NCBI GenBank assembly: GCA_943369355.1
Contig: CALRMX020000001.1
Coordinates: 496,001-560,000, forward strand
DNA: 64,000 nucleotides
Direction of reading: 5' to 3'
DNA from: UBA7662 sp943369355
GTDB taxonomy: Bacteria; Bacteroidota; Bacteroidia; UBA7662
Below the pieces are notes generated by a model that did no database searches, was not told the DNA's origin, and saw only the letters and a program-made list of their open reading frames with translations. Shown here piece by piece: positions 33,810 through 42,437 of the stretch. How positions within the stretch are numbered: the stretch's first letter is position 1; each line of letters begins with the position of its first letter. The translations under genes and the position numbers were made by a program.

Positions 33810-35426
33810 TTATACGCTAGCTAAAACTTTAGGTGCTGCAGCCAAAATTTCTGCAGAAGTACCTGAAGCATATTGGTTAAAGTTCTTCACAAATGCTTCT
33901 GCCAATTGATTCGCCTTTGCATCATAGCTACTTTTATCAGCCCACGTATTGCGGGGATTTAACAACTCAGCCGGTACACCAGGACAGCTCTTCGGCATCT
34001 TGATGCCAAAAACGGGGTGGTCTTCGAAGGATACTTGATTTAAATCGCCTTCGAGTGCTGCGGTTATCATAGCGCGCGTAAAGCGTAATTTCATGCGTTC
34101 ACCTACCCCGTAAGGCCCTCCAGTCCAACCCGTATTTACCAACCAAACATTCACTTCGTTTTCACGTAGTTTTTTACCTAATAGCTCTGCGTACTTAGCA
34201 GGATGAAGTGGTAAAAATGCTTTTCCAAAACAAGCCGAGAAGGTGGTTTGAGGCTCGGTAACACCTACTTCAGTTCCTGCAACTTTCGCTGTATAACCTG
34301 AAATGAAGTGATACATGGCCTGTTCTGGTGTTAGCTTGCTAATCGGAGGAAGCACACCGAAAGCGTCAGCTGTCAAGAAAAAGATATTTTTCGGAATACC
34401 GCCCACTGAAGGTGCAACAGCGTTTTCAATAAAATGGATAGGGTACGCACAACGCGTATTTTCAGTTTTGTGTCCGTTATCGTAATCTACAAGAGTAGTA
34501 CCTGGATAAAATTCAATGTTCTCTACTATAGACCCAAATTTTATCGCATTCCAAATCTCGGGTTCTTTCTCTTCGGTTAGATTGATACACTTTGCATAGC
34601 AACCACCTTCAAAATTGAAGATGCTTTTTTCACCCCATCCGTGCTCATCATCGCCAATCAAACCTCTATTCGGGTCGGCAGAAAGTGTTGTTTTACCGGT
34701 TCCTGAAAGCCCGAAGAAGATTGCAACATCACCAGCATCTCCAACATTTGCCGAGCAGTGCATACTTAGCGTATTGTGAAAATGAGGGAGCAAGAAATTG
34801 AGTACGCCAAAAATGCCTTTTTTCATCTCACCGGTATAGCCAGTACCACCAATGATGATCATCTTTTTAGTGAAATTGAGGATGGCAAAATTATGCTGAC
34901 GAGTCCCGTCAATCGAAGGGTCGGCTTTAAAACCAGGGGCACATACGATGTGCCAGTCGGGATTAACGGTATTCTTAATTTCTTCTTCTGTAGGGCGAAG
35001 AAACAGGTTATGGCAAAACAGGTTAGAATACGCTAATTCGGTAACCACACGAATGTTTAAACGGTATGCAGGATCGGCACAAGCATAAGAATCTTTTACA
35101 AATACTTCTCTTCCAGCCAAATATGCTTGCATCCGAGCATAGAGTCTATCGAAATTTTCAGGGCTGAACGGAATATTCACGTCACCCCACCATACCGAAT
35201 CTTCGGTGATGGCATCCTTGACAATAAAACGATCTTTCGGACTACGGCCGGTGAACTCACCTGTATCTGCAGCTAAAGCACCTGTAGCGGTAAGTTGACC
35301 TTCTCCCCTGATGATACACTCTTCGACCAATTCAGCCGGACTCAAATTCCAATGTGCCGCAGAAACGTGGTGTAAACCTATAGATGCCAGACTCGCGTTA
35401 CCAGCTTTTAAACCAAACTCATTCAT
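33810..35426 (-). CDS. pckA: phosphoenolpyruvate carboxykinase (ATP)
   Basis: A 538-residue gluconeogenic enzyme forming phosphoenolpyruvate from oxaloacetate and ATP. The P-loop is FFGLSGTGKTTLSADPNRGLIGDDEHGW. TGEFTGRSPKDRFIVKD, GGTGYTGEMKKGIF and ENIEFYPGTTLVDYDN are conserved, as is TGWTGGPYGVGERMKLRFTRAM. The length is standard for the ATP form. It has a clear promoter at 35464-35492 and its own terminator, so it is a single-gene unit. Confidence 0.97.
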   Translation of the reverse strand: MNEFGLKAGNASLASIGLHHVSAAHWNLSPAELVEECIIRGEGQLTATGALAADTGEFTGRSPKDRFIVKDAITEDSVWWGDVNIPFSPENFDRLYARMQAYLAGREVFVKDSYACADPAYRLNIRVVTELAYSNLFCHNLFLRPTEEEIKNTVNPDWHIVCAPGFKADPSIDGTRQHNFAILNFTKKMIIIGGTGYTGEMKKGIFGVLNFLLPHFHNTLSMHCSANVGDAGDVAIFFGLSGTGKTTLSADPNRGLIGDDEHGWGEKSIFNFEGGCYAKCINLTEEKEPEIWNAIKFGSIVENIEFYPGTTLVDYDNGHKTENTRCAYPIHFIENAVAPSVGGIPKNIFFLTADAFGVLPPISKLTPEQAMYHFISGYTAKVAGTEVGVTEPQTTFSACFGKAFLPLHPAKYAELLGKKLRENEVNVWLVNTGWTGGPYGVGERMKLRFTRAMITAALEGDLNQVSFEDHPVFGIKMPKSCPGVPAELLNPRNTWADKSSYDAKANQLAEAFVKNFNQYASGTSAEILAAAPKVLASV

Positions 35427-35463
35427 AATAAAAGTATAGAATTAGACGATTAGAAATGTGCCG

Positions 35464-35492
35464 CAAAGGTAGCTAAATCACGACTATTTCAA
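35464..35492 (-). promoter_or_regulatory. promoter of pckA
   Basis: On the minus strand TTG (35492-35490) is followed after 18 bases by TACCTTTG (35471-35464), matching the TTG-N19-TAnnTTTG pattern. The leader to the ATG at 35426 would be about 30 bases. Confidence 0.68.
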
Positions 35493-35529
35493 TAGAAAGC
35501 TAAAATATTGAAAGTCAATTTCGAGTTTC

Positions 35530-36018
35530 TTAAAAAGTAAGGGCATAATTTACGCCATCAAACAAAAACAGGAAACTTCCTTGGATAATTATACCCTGAC
35601 CATGCCCTCTCCATTTTTCATTTCCATGCTGCATCAACAAGGCACCAGTACCGATGTACAGTACGTCGAGTAAGGTATTGATCAAAAGTACTTTTCGGAA
35701 TTTCTCCCGCTCAAGTTTTAAGTCTATCGGCTTACCTTCTTTTTTCTTTAAGTCGTAGAGCGCATACCCCGTAATTGCTCCATCGATTAATCCCCACGCG
35801 AGGTTTTGAACCCCCATTCCACGCACAAAAGCGCTCGTTGAGCTCAACTGGTACAAACCTACCCCAGTCGATAGTGTGCTCCATCCGCCCAAAACATACA
35901 TGGCCTTGCGCTGATGATGCATCACATCGTAAGTGCTCGATTGATATAAAAAAGCCGTTGTGTCGGTTTGACCCGAAGCAACGGCTGGAAAGAAGCAAAG
36001 AAGAAGTAACCAGCGCAT
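35530..36018 (-). CDS. small exported or membrane protein of unknown function
   Basis: A 162-residue protein with a signal-like start (MRWLLLLCFFPAVASGQ) and then two or three weakly hydrophobic segments: MYVLGGWSTLSTGVGLYQL, NLAWGLIDGAITGYALY, and VLLINTLLDVLYIGTGALLM ending IIIQGSFLFLFDGVNY. It resembles small Bacteroidota membrane proteins annotated DUF6992, but I hold that loosely. It starts eight bases after the DUF4139 gene, so the two are probably co-transcribed. Confidence 0.68.
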   Translation of the reverse strand: MRWLLLLCFFPAVASGQTDTTAFLYQSSTYDVMHHQRKAMYVLGGWSTLSTGVGLYQLSSTSAFVRGMGVQNLAWGLIDGAITGYALYDLKKKEGKPIDLKLEREKFRKVLLINTLLDVLYIGTGALLMQHGNEKWRGHGQGIIIQGSFLFLFDGVNYALTF

Positions 36019-36025
36019 GCTGAAA

Positions 36026-37603
36026 TTACAAATTTGCTATCGTTTTGTTTTTAGGGTATTTGATTGAGAAGGAATAGTCTAACTTCTCACCTACATTAGC
36101 TTGTAAATTCAGCCTCCAGCGCACTAAGCCTTTATCGTCTTGCAACTGCCCGCTTCCTAGTTTCACTTCCGAGACCTCAATGTCTTTGTTTGCAGAAACT
36201 GGAATTCGATCTTCAAGAATTAGTTTGATCGGGCTTTGATGCGCATTCTTAACAGTTATGGTATAGTTGAATGCTTTGGTTCTGCTACTACCCATTTTTC
36301 GGTCAGAAGTAAATGCTACTTTCTGGTCAAATTTTACCTGTACGCGTTTATCAATACCCAAAGAAAGCTCTAAAGTATCCGAATCAGCCGTTTGGAAATT
36401 CATCCAACTTTCTCCCACTAAATTGTTTTCTAAATAAATACGAGCGTTTCCTGGTAGCAAGTTCAGTTCCTGCCAATCGGTAACGTATGCCATTAAGATA
36501 ACTTCCGACTGTTGACGAGGAGTTGCATAGTGTCCATAGGTATTTTGAAGAAGTTTTTCTTCCAAAGTAACCAGCTTCGCTTCATTATGACGTATCGTCA
36601 CTCGGTCGCTAGGTTTATATTCGTAATTCAAGTAGTTTACCTGCTTGCTGGCAATGTTTGAGCGCAGGTTCATAAATCCACCCTCAGCATCCATCACCGC
36701 TGTTTCGGCTCGATACACTTTTGGCGCAGCACCCGTTTGAGGGGCATACTCCTGCATAAAATCCAATACCCACGGGTTTAAAACTGGCTTATTCACGTAT
36801 TGGGTAGGTACTGCCGAACTAATGGCAATTTGTACATTTTCCCAGTCGATGGTGGTTTGTTGAATCACCTTAGCTTTTGCAATGAGTGTCAATGGCTTAT
36901 CGAGACTTACAGCCTTTACGTCGTAAAACGGCTCCCAATAAACCGAAGGAGTCGTGTATTGTATTTCAAACTTTGCTAAGCCTCTTTCAGTATTGAGTAC
37001 GTCTACTACCAATTCATAGGTATAGTCGGCCATACTGGCTTTCCTATTCTCGATTTGTTGCTGGAACAGCTTAATTTTTTCTAAAAGTTGCTTCTCAACC
37101 CGCTTCGACTGAAGTATCCGAATGTTTAAATCAGACAATCGCGTTTGGTAAAAGGATGCTAGCTTTTGTAGCTCAGCTACGGTTAAACCAGAGGTTCCTC
37201 CAACTTGTTTGTTCGCAAGTATCATTTGCTGCTCTTGAGTCAGCACTTCTGATTTTGCCTTATGATCTTCAAGTCTTTCATTGTATTGGGCAATGCTATC
37301 CTTCAAGCCAATTATTTCAGGGAGCTGATCGTTGCTTTTGAGATAATTCTGACGTAGCTCGTACCCTAATAGGGTGATTCCAGCACGGTTGGCTGTGATT
37401 CTAATGCTTCTATCGTCAATCTGGCCGGCAATACCCGTGAAAATCAGTTTCTGCTCCCCTAAGCTAAGATTTGTTTGAGCCTGGTGGGTAAGTTCTGCAC
37501 CTTGAAGGTACACTTTAGCCGATTGGATTTTCGCAGGTATTTCAGCATATACCTTTACAGTTCCACACGAAACCAAAAACAAGACAAAAAGGATTTTTTT
37601 CAT
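36026..37603 (-). CDS. exported DUF4139 (mucoidy inhibitor-like) protein
   Basis: A 525-residue protein with a signal peptide (ILFVLFLVSCGTVKVYAE). A DUF4140-like N-terminal domain (IPAKIQSAKVYLQGAELTHQ) is followed by a coiled coil of about 100 residues and the C-terminal DUF4139 domain. The latter includes LAKFEIQYTTPSVYWEPFYDVKA (given in part), VQIAISSAVPTQYVNKPVL, ARIYLENNLVGESW and LGIDKRVQVKFDQKVAF. Function is unknown; the mucoidy name comes from a Streptomyces-era annotation. The Cys in VSCGT is not followed by a convincing lipobox pattern. Confidence 0.82.
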   Translation of the reverse strand: MKKILFVLFLVSCGTVKVYAEIPAKIQSAKVYLQGAELTHQAQTNLSLGEQKLIFTGIAGQIDDRSIRITANRAGITLLGYELRQNYLKSNDQLPEIIGLKDSIAQYNERLEDHKAKSEVLTQEQQMILANKQVGGTSGLTVAELQKLASFYQTRLSDLNIRILQSKRVEKQLLEKIKLFQQQIENRKASMADYTYELVVDVLNTERGLAKFEIQYTTPSVYWEPFYDVKAVSLDKPLTLIAKAKVIQQTTIDWENVQIAISSAVPTQYVNKPVLNPWVLDFMQEYAPQTGAAPKVYRAETAVMDAEGGFMNLRSNIASKQVNYLNYEYKPSDRVTIRHNEAKLVTLEEKLLQNTYGHYATPRQQSEVILMAYVTDWQELNLLPGNARIYLENNLVGESWMNFQTADSDTLELSLGIDKRVQVKFDQKVAFTSDRKMGSSRTKAFNYTITVKNAHQSPIKLILEDRIPVSANKDIEVSEVKLGSGQLQDDKGLVRWRLNLQANVGEKLDYSFSIKYPKNKTIANL

Positions 37604-37689
37604 AGCTATTCAGTTGAGAAGCTTTTATTAAGCTAAATCCTATAACGCACGCTTCATGCCACAAAACGTTAAAGAAATCATAAATACAT

Positions 37690-37712
37690 AAAAAACCCCG
37701 GAATTACCGGGG
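37690..37712 (-). terminator. terminator of the OmpA-family gene
   Basis: CCCCGG (37696-37701), loop AATTA and CCGGGG (37707-37712) form a GC-rich stem, followed on the minus strand by six T. It begins five bases after the stop of the OmpA-family gene at 37718. Confidence 0.86.
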
Positions 37713-37717
37713 TATAA

Positions 37718-39370
37718 TTATTCGATGATAAACTCTATGCGTCGATTCCTACCTCTATCGGCATTCGTAAATGTGCCGTTAGGGCCACTAGGACCAAACT
37801 TAGGTTCACTTTCTCCTCTCCCTTCTACCAAAATGCGACTCTCATCCACACCCATGGCTACCAAACGCGCCTTGACACTATTGGCCCGCTCATACGAAAG
37901 GGTGTTGTTAGCCTCGGCATTCCCCACATCATCGGTATGACCTACGATACGAAGCTTAAAGATCTTGCTCTGTTCCTCGTTTAAATACGCCACCAGGCCT
38001 TGAAGATTCTCCATATCCTTGGCTTGTTTAGCTCTACATTCATCTTGCAAGACTTTAGTCCGCTTGTTGGCACAATCCACAAAATCTGATTTACCCGATT
38101 CAAACTCAAGAGACTGCAAATCAGTTAGAATCTTAACCGTTTCTTGCTTGGTTTCGGGCATACATCCATGACAACTCAAAAGACCGGGAGTAGTTGGGCA
38201 TTTGTCCAAATGATCGGGTAAACCATCTTTATCTACATCCATTGAAATTCCAGAACCATCTACATTAATTTTTTCGCGTCTATCGGCTCTTGCTTTCAAA
38301 AGCGCAAGTTCCTCTCTCGTCCAACCGCAATTGCTTTCACTCAAAACCGACAAATCCCAACGGGTAACCTCTTTATCAAAAGTGTCGGGCACACCGTCGC
38401 CATCTGAGTCTTTTTTCATTTCAACTTCCGACATACGCATCTGCCTTTCCAAAGCATTTAACTTTTCTTCGAGGGCTAAGATTTTGTCATCTTGAACTTT
38501 TTGTGACTTATTGACAAGGTTCAATTTATTCTCTAATGCATGTATATTTTCACTGTATTCGGCATAGGCTTGCTGCAGCAACGAACGGGACCAATACATA
38601 GATTGCCCCTGTCGGTTTGGACCAAGATGGAATACTAAACTCAGACTAAGTGAGCCTACTTTATCGAGATTTCTTCCAAAATTAACCTCGCCAGTACTAG
38701 GGCCACTTGTTTTCTGAATAACCATTCCATCGAAAGAATCTGAATTCAAGTTGCGCATTGCCCCTTCTAAGTCGAGATGAACTTTGTCGGTAACCTTATA
38801 AGAAATTCCCAATCCCACCGGTACAACCAAAACTAATCCGTCTGCTGTGCCTGCGTCGGTTGTAGGTAAAAACTGATTGGTATTTAAATTTCGAATTCTA
38901 CCCTGGAAGTTATTCACCCCCACACCTAGGAAGCCATAAAAACCTAATCTACGCTCGTAAACCAAAGGCCTAAATTTATCCAAGGCCATTCCGCTGAAAT
39001 TGAAGACAGCCGACATAGAGCCCTCAAAAAAATTAGTTGTTGCCTCCACGGGCCCTGGCAAGCCGTAATTAATGATTGCCGTGTTGTCTACCAAACGGCC
39101 CACTACATGGCCATAATTCAAACTTCCACGAACTCCAATGGCAGGTCCAAACCAATAGGAAGCATGTGCGCCAAACGTATACCCCAGATTACTCAAGTCG
39201 TAGTATTCTAAACGACGTATGTCATGGTATGCGGTTGTGGTGCCTGCCGTTAATCCCAACGCCCATCTATTTGGCAATTGGAGATTTTTTTTTGCACGTT
39301 GTGCCAGTAGTGCTTCTGGAAAGTTTACCAATGACATTGTGCAAATTAACAATAGTAATAATCTAGTCAT
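37718..39370 (-). CDS. OmpA-family outer membrane protein with TSP3 repeats
   Basis: A 550-residue outer membrane protein. The signal peptide (LLLLLICTMSLVNFPEALLAQ) is followed by a beta-barrel-like region of about 240 residues. A coiled coil (NIHALENKLNLVNKSQKVQD) leads to thrombospondin type 3 calcium-binding units (DSDGDGVPDTFDKE, DVDKDGLPDHLDKCP). The C-terminal OmpA peptidoglycan-binding domain reads IVGHTDDVGNAEANNTLSYE and ADRGRNRRIEFI. It should link outer membrane and cell wall. The start is ATG 39370; the frame is open to 39403. Confidence 0.9.
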   Translation of the reverse strand: MTRLLLLLICTMSLVNFPEALLAQRAKKNLQLPNRWALGLTAGTTTAYHDIRRLEYYDLSNLGYTFGAHASYWFGPAIGVRGSLNYGHVVGRLVDNTAIINYGLPGPVEATTNFFEGSMSAVFNFSGMALDKFRPLVYERRLGFYGFLGVGVNNFQGRIRNLNTNQFLPTTDAGTADGLVLVVPVGLGISYKVTDKVHLDLEGAMRNLNSDSFDGMVIQKTSGPSTGEVNFGRNLDKVGSLSLSLVFHLGPNRQGQSMYWSRSLLQQAYAEYSENIHALENKLNLVNKSQKVQDDKILALEEKLNALERQMRMSEVEMKKDSDGDGVPDTFDKEVTRWDLSVLSESNCGWTREELALLKARADRREKINVDGSGISMDVDKDGLPDHLDKCPTTPGLLSCHGCMPETKQETVKILTDLQSLEFESGKSDFVDCANKRTKVLQDECRAKQAKDMENLQGLVAYLNEEQSKIFKLRIVGHTDDVGNAEANNTLSYERANSVKARLVAMGVDESRILVEGRGESEPKFGPSGPNGTFTNADRGRNRRIEFIIE

Positions 39371-39454
39371 ATGGTTATCGTTCAATAAATTGGTAATTGT
39401 CAAATATGGGAAAATTATCCCAATTGCATATTAATTCACCTTTAACAACGGCTG

Positions 39455-40243
39455 TTAAACGAACCTTTGAGGAAATTGCTGCTCGAAGTAGGCAGGGCTA
39501 TTTAACAATCTACTACCGTACCACGAAAAGAGCGAACCATCTACCAACAGAATCGTTGCTTGAGGGAACCGCTCTTGTAATTCATCTACATGTTTTTGAC
39601 TAAACGGAAATGGTTCCGAGCTTAACAAGATGTAATCTGGGGCTAGGTCCTTCAATTTTACTGTTGGCACAACCGGGTAACGATCACCAAATTGGCTTGC
39701 CAGATTTACGAATCCTAATCGGCTGAGCATATCATCGATAAAGGTATTGCTTGATGCAGCCATCCAGGGCTGATACCAAATGAAATACAATACCGACTTT
39801 GTTGTAGTTGGCCTACCTAACGTTTGAAAGGCCGATTGAATTTGACTGTGCAGATAATTTGCTTCAGCTGTTTTACCCGTCATTTTCCCAACCTCCTCGA
39901 TCATTTGAAGCGCACTGGCTAAGTCGTTCACATCACTGGCCCAAACAGGATAATCTTCCAGCATTTCTATTTGCTCGAGCTTATTTTCCTCTTTATTGGC
40001 AAGGATAAGATCAGGTTTTAATTGACGTATCAGGTCTATTCTTAAATTTTTAGTCCCACCAATGCGCGTTTTACTTCGAAACCATTCTTCCGGATGAATG
40101 CAGAATTTGGTTATTCCGACCACCTCAGCTTCTAAGCCCAAACTCGCTAATAGCTCTGTTTGCGATGGCACTAGGGAAACGATACGCTTTGGAAATGCCA
40201 CTACTTCAACTTCTCGGCCTGTTTGATCGATGTAGTTAGGCAT
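39455..40243 (-). CDS. BtuF-like helical-backbone metal receptor without a signal peptide
   Basis: A 262-residue protein of the class III substrate-binding-protein fold that binds cobalamin or iron chelates. Typical blocks are KRIVSLVPSQTELLASLGL, VVGITKFCIHP, RIGGTKNLRIDLIRQLKPDLILANKEEN and VVPTVKLKDLAPDYILLSSEPFPF. It begins directly with MPNYIDQTGREVEVV and no signal peptide, so it is probably cytoplasmic and not a classical transport component. It starts one base after the stop of the CBS-type enzyme. The ligand is unknown. Confidence 0.82.
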   Translation of the reverse strand: MPNYIDQTGREVEVVAFPKRIVSLVPSQTELLASLGLEAEVVGITKFCIHPEEWFRSKTRIGGTKNLRIDLIRQLKPDLILANKEENKLEQIEMLEDYPVWASDVNDLASALQMIEEVGKMTGKTAEANYLHSQIQSAFQTLGRPTTTKSVLYFIWYQPWMAASSNTFIDDMLSRLGFVNLASQFGDRYPVVPTVKLKDLAPDYILLSSEPFPFSQKHVDELQERFPQATILLVDGSLFSWYGSRLLNSPAYFEQQFPQRFV

Positions 40244-40244
40244 A

Positions 40245-41603
40245 TTAAGCCAAAGCTTGAATGATATCGTGGTTGGTGATTATTTGAACAGTTTGTTCGT
40301 CAATTTTCACCAAAACAGCATTATTCGTTTTGTCGATATGTTTGGCTAAGTCGCTAAGTGCTGTCTCCTTTTCAACGAACGGAAAAGGTGCCTGCATCAA
40401 TTCGCGAACTTGCATTTTTCGCGTTTCAGGACTATCCAAACATTTCAATAATAAATTGGCATCGGTTACTGAACCTACAAATTGATCTCCATCTTTAACT
40501 GGCACTTGACTAATGTTAAAGTGCATCATTTTATGCATGGCCTCTCCTACAGTTTGTGAGGCTTCAACCACTACCATTGGCAAGTGTAAGCGGTGACTGA
40601 TGCAATCAATGGCCCTTTTTACCTGTGGCTGTAAAAACCCTCTCTCGCGCATCCAATCGTCGTTGAACATCTTAGCCAAATAACGCGTGCCATGATCGTG
40701 AAAAATCACGACCACCACGTCGCCTTCTTTCAAACGGTCTTTAAGCTGCACCAAACCAGCAATAGCCGATCCTGCACTGTTGCCTACGAAAATACCTTCC
40801 TCCCGAGCAATCTTGCGGGTATAAATCGCGGCTTCCTTGTCCGTGACTTTTTCAAAATGGTCGATCAAGCTGAAGTCAACATTTTGAGGGAGAAAATCTT
40901 CCCCAATGCCTTCGGTGATGTATGGGTAAATCTCATTCTTATCGAATATCCCGGTTTCTTTGTATTTCTTGAAAACCGACCCATACGTATCAATGCCCCA
41001 AACTTGAATGGCCGGATTTTTTTCCTTTAAGTAGCGCGCTACACCTGAAATTGTCCCGCCTGTTCCGACGCCTACCACTAAGTGTGTAACTTTTCCTTCG
41101 GTTTGTTCCCAAATTTCTGGGCCTGTTGATTCGTAATGTGCTTGACGGTTACTGAGGTTGTCGTATTGATTGGCTTTCCAACTATTGGGCGTTTCTTTTT
41201 CGAGTCTGCTCGACACGCTGTAATACGATCTAGGGTCTTCAGGGTCAACATTGGTAGGGCAAACGATCACCTCTGCACCAAGCGCTCTCAGTGCGTCAAC
41301 TTTTTCCTTCGATTGTTTATCCGTGGTCGTAAAAATACATTTATAGCCTTTAACAACTGCAGCAATTGCCAAACCCATTCCTGTATTTCCAGAAGTACCT
41401 TCAATGATAGTATATCCGGGTTTCAGTTTGCCTGCCTTCTCGGCATCTTCAATCATCTTTAACGCCATTCTATCCTTGGTACTGTTACCTGGATTGAAGG
41501 TTTCTACTTTTGCGAGTATAGTAGCCGGGGTTTTTCCAACTACTTTATGCAATTGTACCATTGGCGTGTTGCCAATAGTTTCGAGAATATTCTGATACCA
41601 CAT
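40245..41603 (-). CDS. cystathionine beta-synthase-like PLP enzyme with C-terminal CBS domains
   Basis: A 452-residue enzyme. The fold II PLP domain (about residues 1-330) shows ETFNPGNSTKDRMALKMIE with the PLP Lys, IIEGTSGNTGMGLAIAA and VGVGTGGTISGVARYL. The tail holds two CBS motifs (VVVEASQTVGEAMHKMMHFN, VRELMQAPFPFVEKETALSDL) for allosteric nucleotide or S-adenosylmethionine binding. It would join homocysteine with serine, or act as a cysteine synthase. ATG 41603 is favoured: 81 further upstream codons are open but atypical, and a -7 box sits just before this ATG. The BtuF-like gene follows. Confidence 0.9.
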   Translation of the reverse strand: MWYQNILETIGNTPMVQLHKVVGKTPATILAKVETFNPGNSTKDRMALKMIEDAEKAGKLKPGYTIIEGTSGNTGMGLAIAAVVKGYKCIFTTTDKQSKEKVDALRALGAEVIVCPTNVDPEDPRSYYSVSSRLEKETPNSWKANQYDNLSNRQAHYESTGPEIWEQTEGKVTHLVVGVGTGGTISGVARYLKEKNPAIQVWGIDTYGSVFKKYKETGIFDKNEIYPYITEGIGEDFLPQNVDFSLIDHFEKVTDKEAAIYTRKIAREEGIFVGNSAGSAIAGLVQLKDRLKEGDVVVVIFHDHGTRYLAKMFNDDWMRERGFLQPQVKRAIDCISHRLHLPMVVVEASQTVGEAMHKMMHFNISQVPVKDGDQFVGSVTDANLLLKCLDSPETRKMQVRELMQAPFPFVEKETALSDLAKHIDKTNNAVLVKIDEQTVQIITNHDIIQALA

Positions 41604-41607
41604 GGCA

Positions 41608-41615
41608 CAAAAATA
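41608..41615 (-). promoter_or_regulatory. -7 box of the CBS-type gene
   Basis: On the minus strand TATTTTTG ends four bases before the ATG at 41603, so the mRNA is predicted to have almost no leader. The divergent glycosyltransferase gene starts at 41682. Confidence 0.5.
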
Positions 41616-41681
41616 CCCCATTCGGGCGAATAATTCCGAAGGAGTCGGAAAAGTCTTGCTTAAAGTGCATTTTTGAACTTT

Positions 41682-42437
41682 ATGCGAATAAGTGCTACCA
41701 TCATTTGCTTGAACGAACAGGAGAACATAGTGGCCTGTATTGAGTCGCTTCAGAAAGTGGCTGATGAAATTATCGTTCTCGACTCGGGCAGTACCGATAA
41801 TACCGTTGAACTGGCAAAGGGTGCTGGCGCATTGGTGTTTCATCAAGATTTCTTAGGCCATATCCGCCAAAAAAATGCTGCCGTTGCTTTGGCCAAGTAC
41901 GACTATATTCTTTCGTTAGATGCCGACGAACAACTCTCCTATGAGCTGATAAACTCTATAAATGAAGTAAAATACAATACACATTTACAGGCATTTAGCA
42001 TGAATAGATTAAACTATTTTTGCGGACAATGGATTCGTCACACGGGTTGGTACCCAGATCGTAAGATCCGCCTTTGGCATCGAGCTGTGGGAGCATGGGG
42101 AGGTACAAATCCGCACGACCGCGTGATTATTCGTGACGGTGTTGAAGTTGGCTGGTTGAAGGGAGATATCTTACATTATACATACCGACGAAGAGAAGAT
42201 TTCGATACACAAAGTGATAGATTTGCTCGGATAGCCGCAGAAGCAATGTTCAAAGAAGGCCGATCCGCCGGTGTTTTCCCCATCTATTTTCGGGCTCTAT
42301 TCCGATTTGTACGTGATTATCTACTCAAGGCAGGCTTTTTGGATGGAAAAGCTGGTTGGATAATCAGTGTAGGTAACGCTCGTTATACTTTTTTGAAATA
42401 CTATTTATTGAAACAGTACTACCGTAAAAAAGGCTGA
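41682..42437 (+). CDS. family 2 glycosyltransferase (WaaE/KdtX-like)
   Basis: A 251-residue cytosolic GT2 enzyme with SATIICLNEQENIVACIESL, EIIVLDSGSTDNTVELAK, DYILSLDADEQLS (DxD), and the basic GWYPDRKIRLWHR of the lipopolysaccharide-core GT2 group. It probably adds a sugar to lipopolysaccharide or another surface glycan. ATG 41682 is preceded at five bases by CATTTTTG, one base off the -7 consensus. A TTG at 41673 is in frame but less likely. The next gene overlaps by one base (TGATG). Confidence 0.88.
   Translation: MRISATIICLNEQENIVACIESLQKVADEIIVLDSGSTDNTVELAKGAGALVFHQDFLGHIRQKNAAVALAKYDYILSLDADEQLSYELINSINEVKYNTHLQAFSMNRLNYFCGQWIRHTGWYPDRKIRLWHRAVGAWGGTNPHDRVIIRDGVEVGWLKGDILHYTYRRREDFDTQSDRFARIAAEAMFKEGRSAGVFPIYFRALFRFVRDYLLKAGFLDGKAGWIISVGNARYTFLKYYLLKQYYRKKG

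Noticed and set aside
41604..41846. Upstream 81-codon extension of the CBS-type enzyme
   Set aside because: The extension crosses the -7 box and the divergent gene, and the family starts near ATG 41603.
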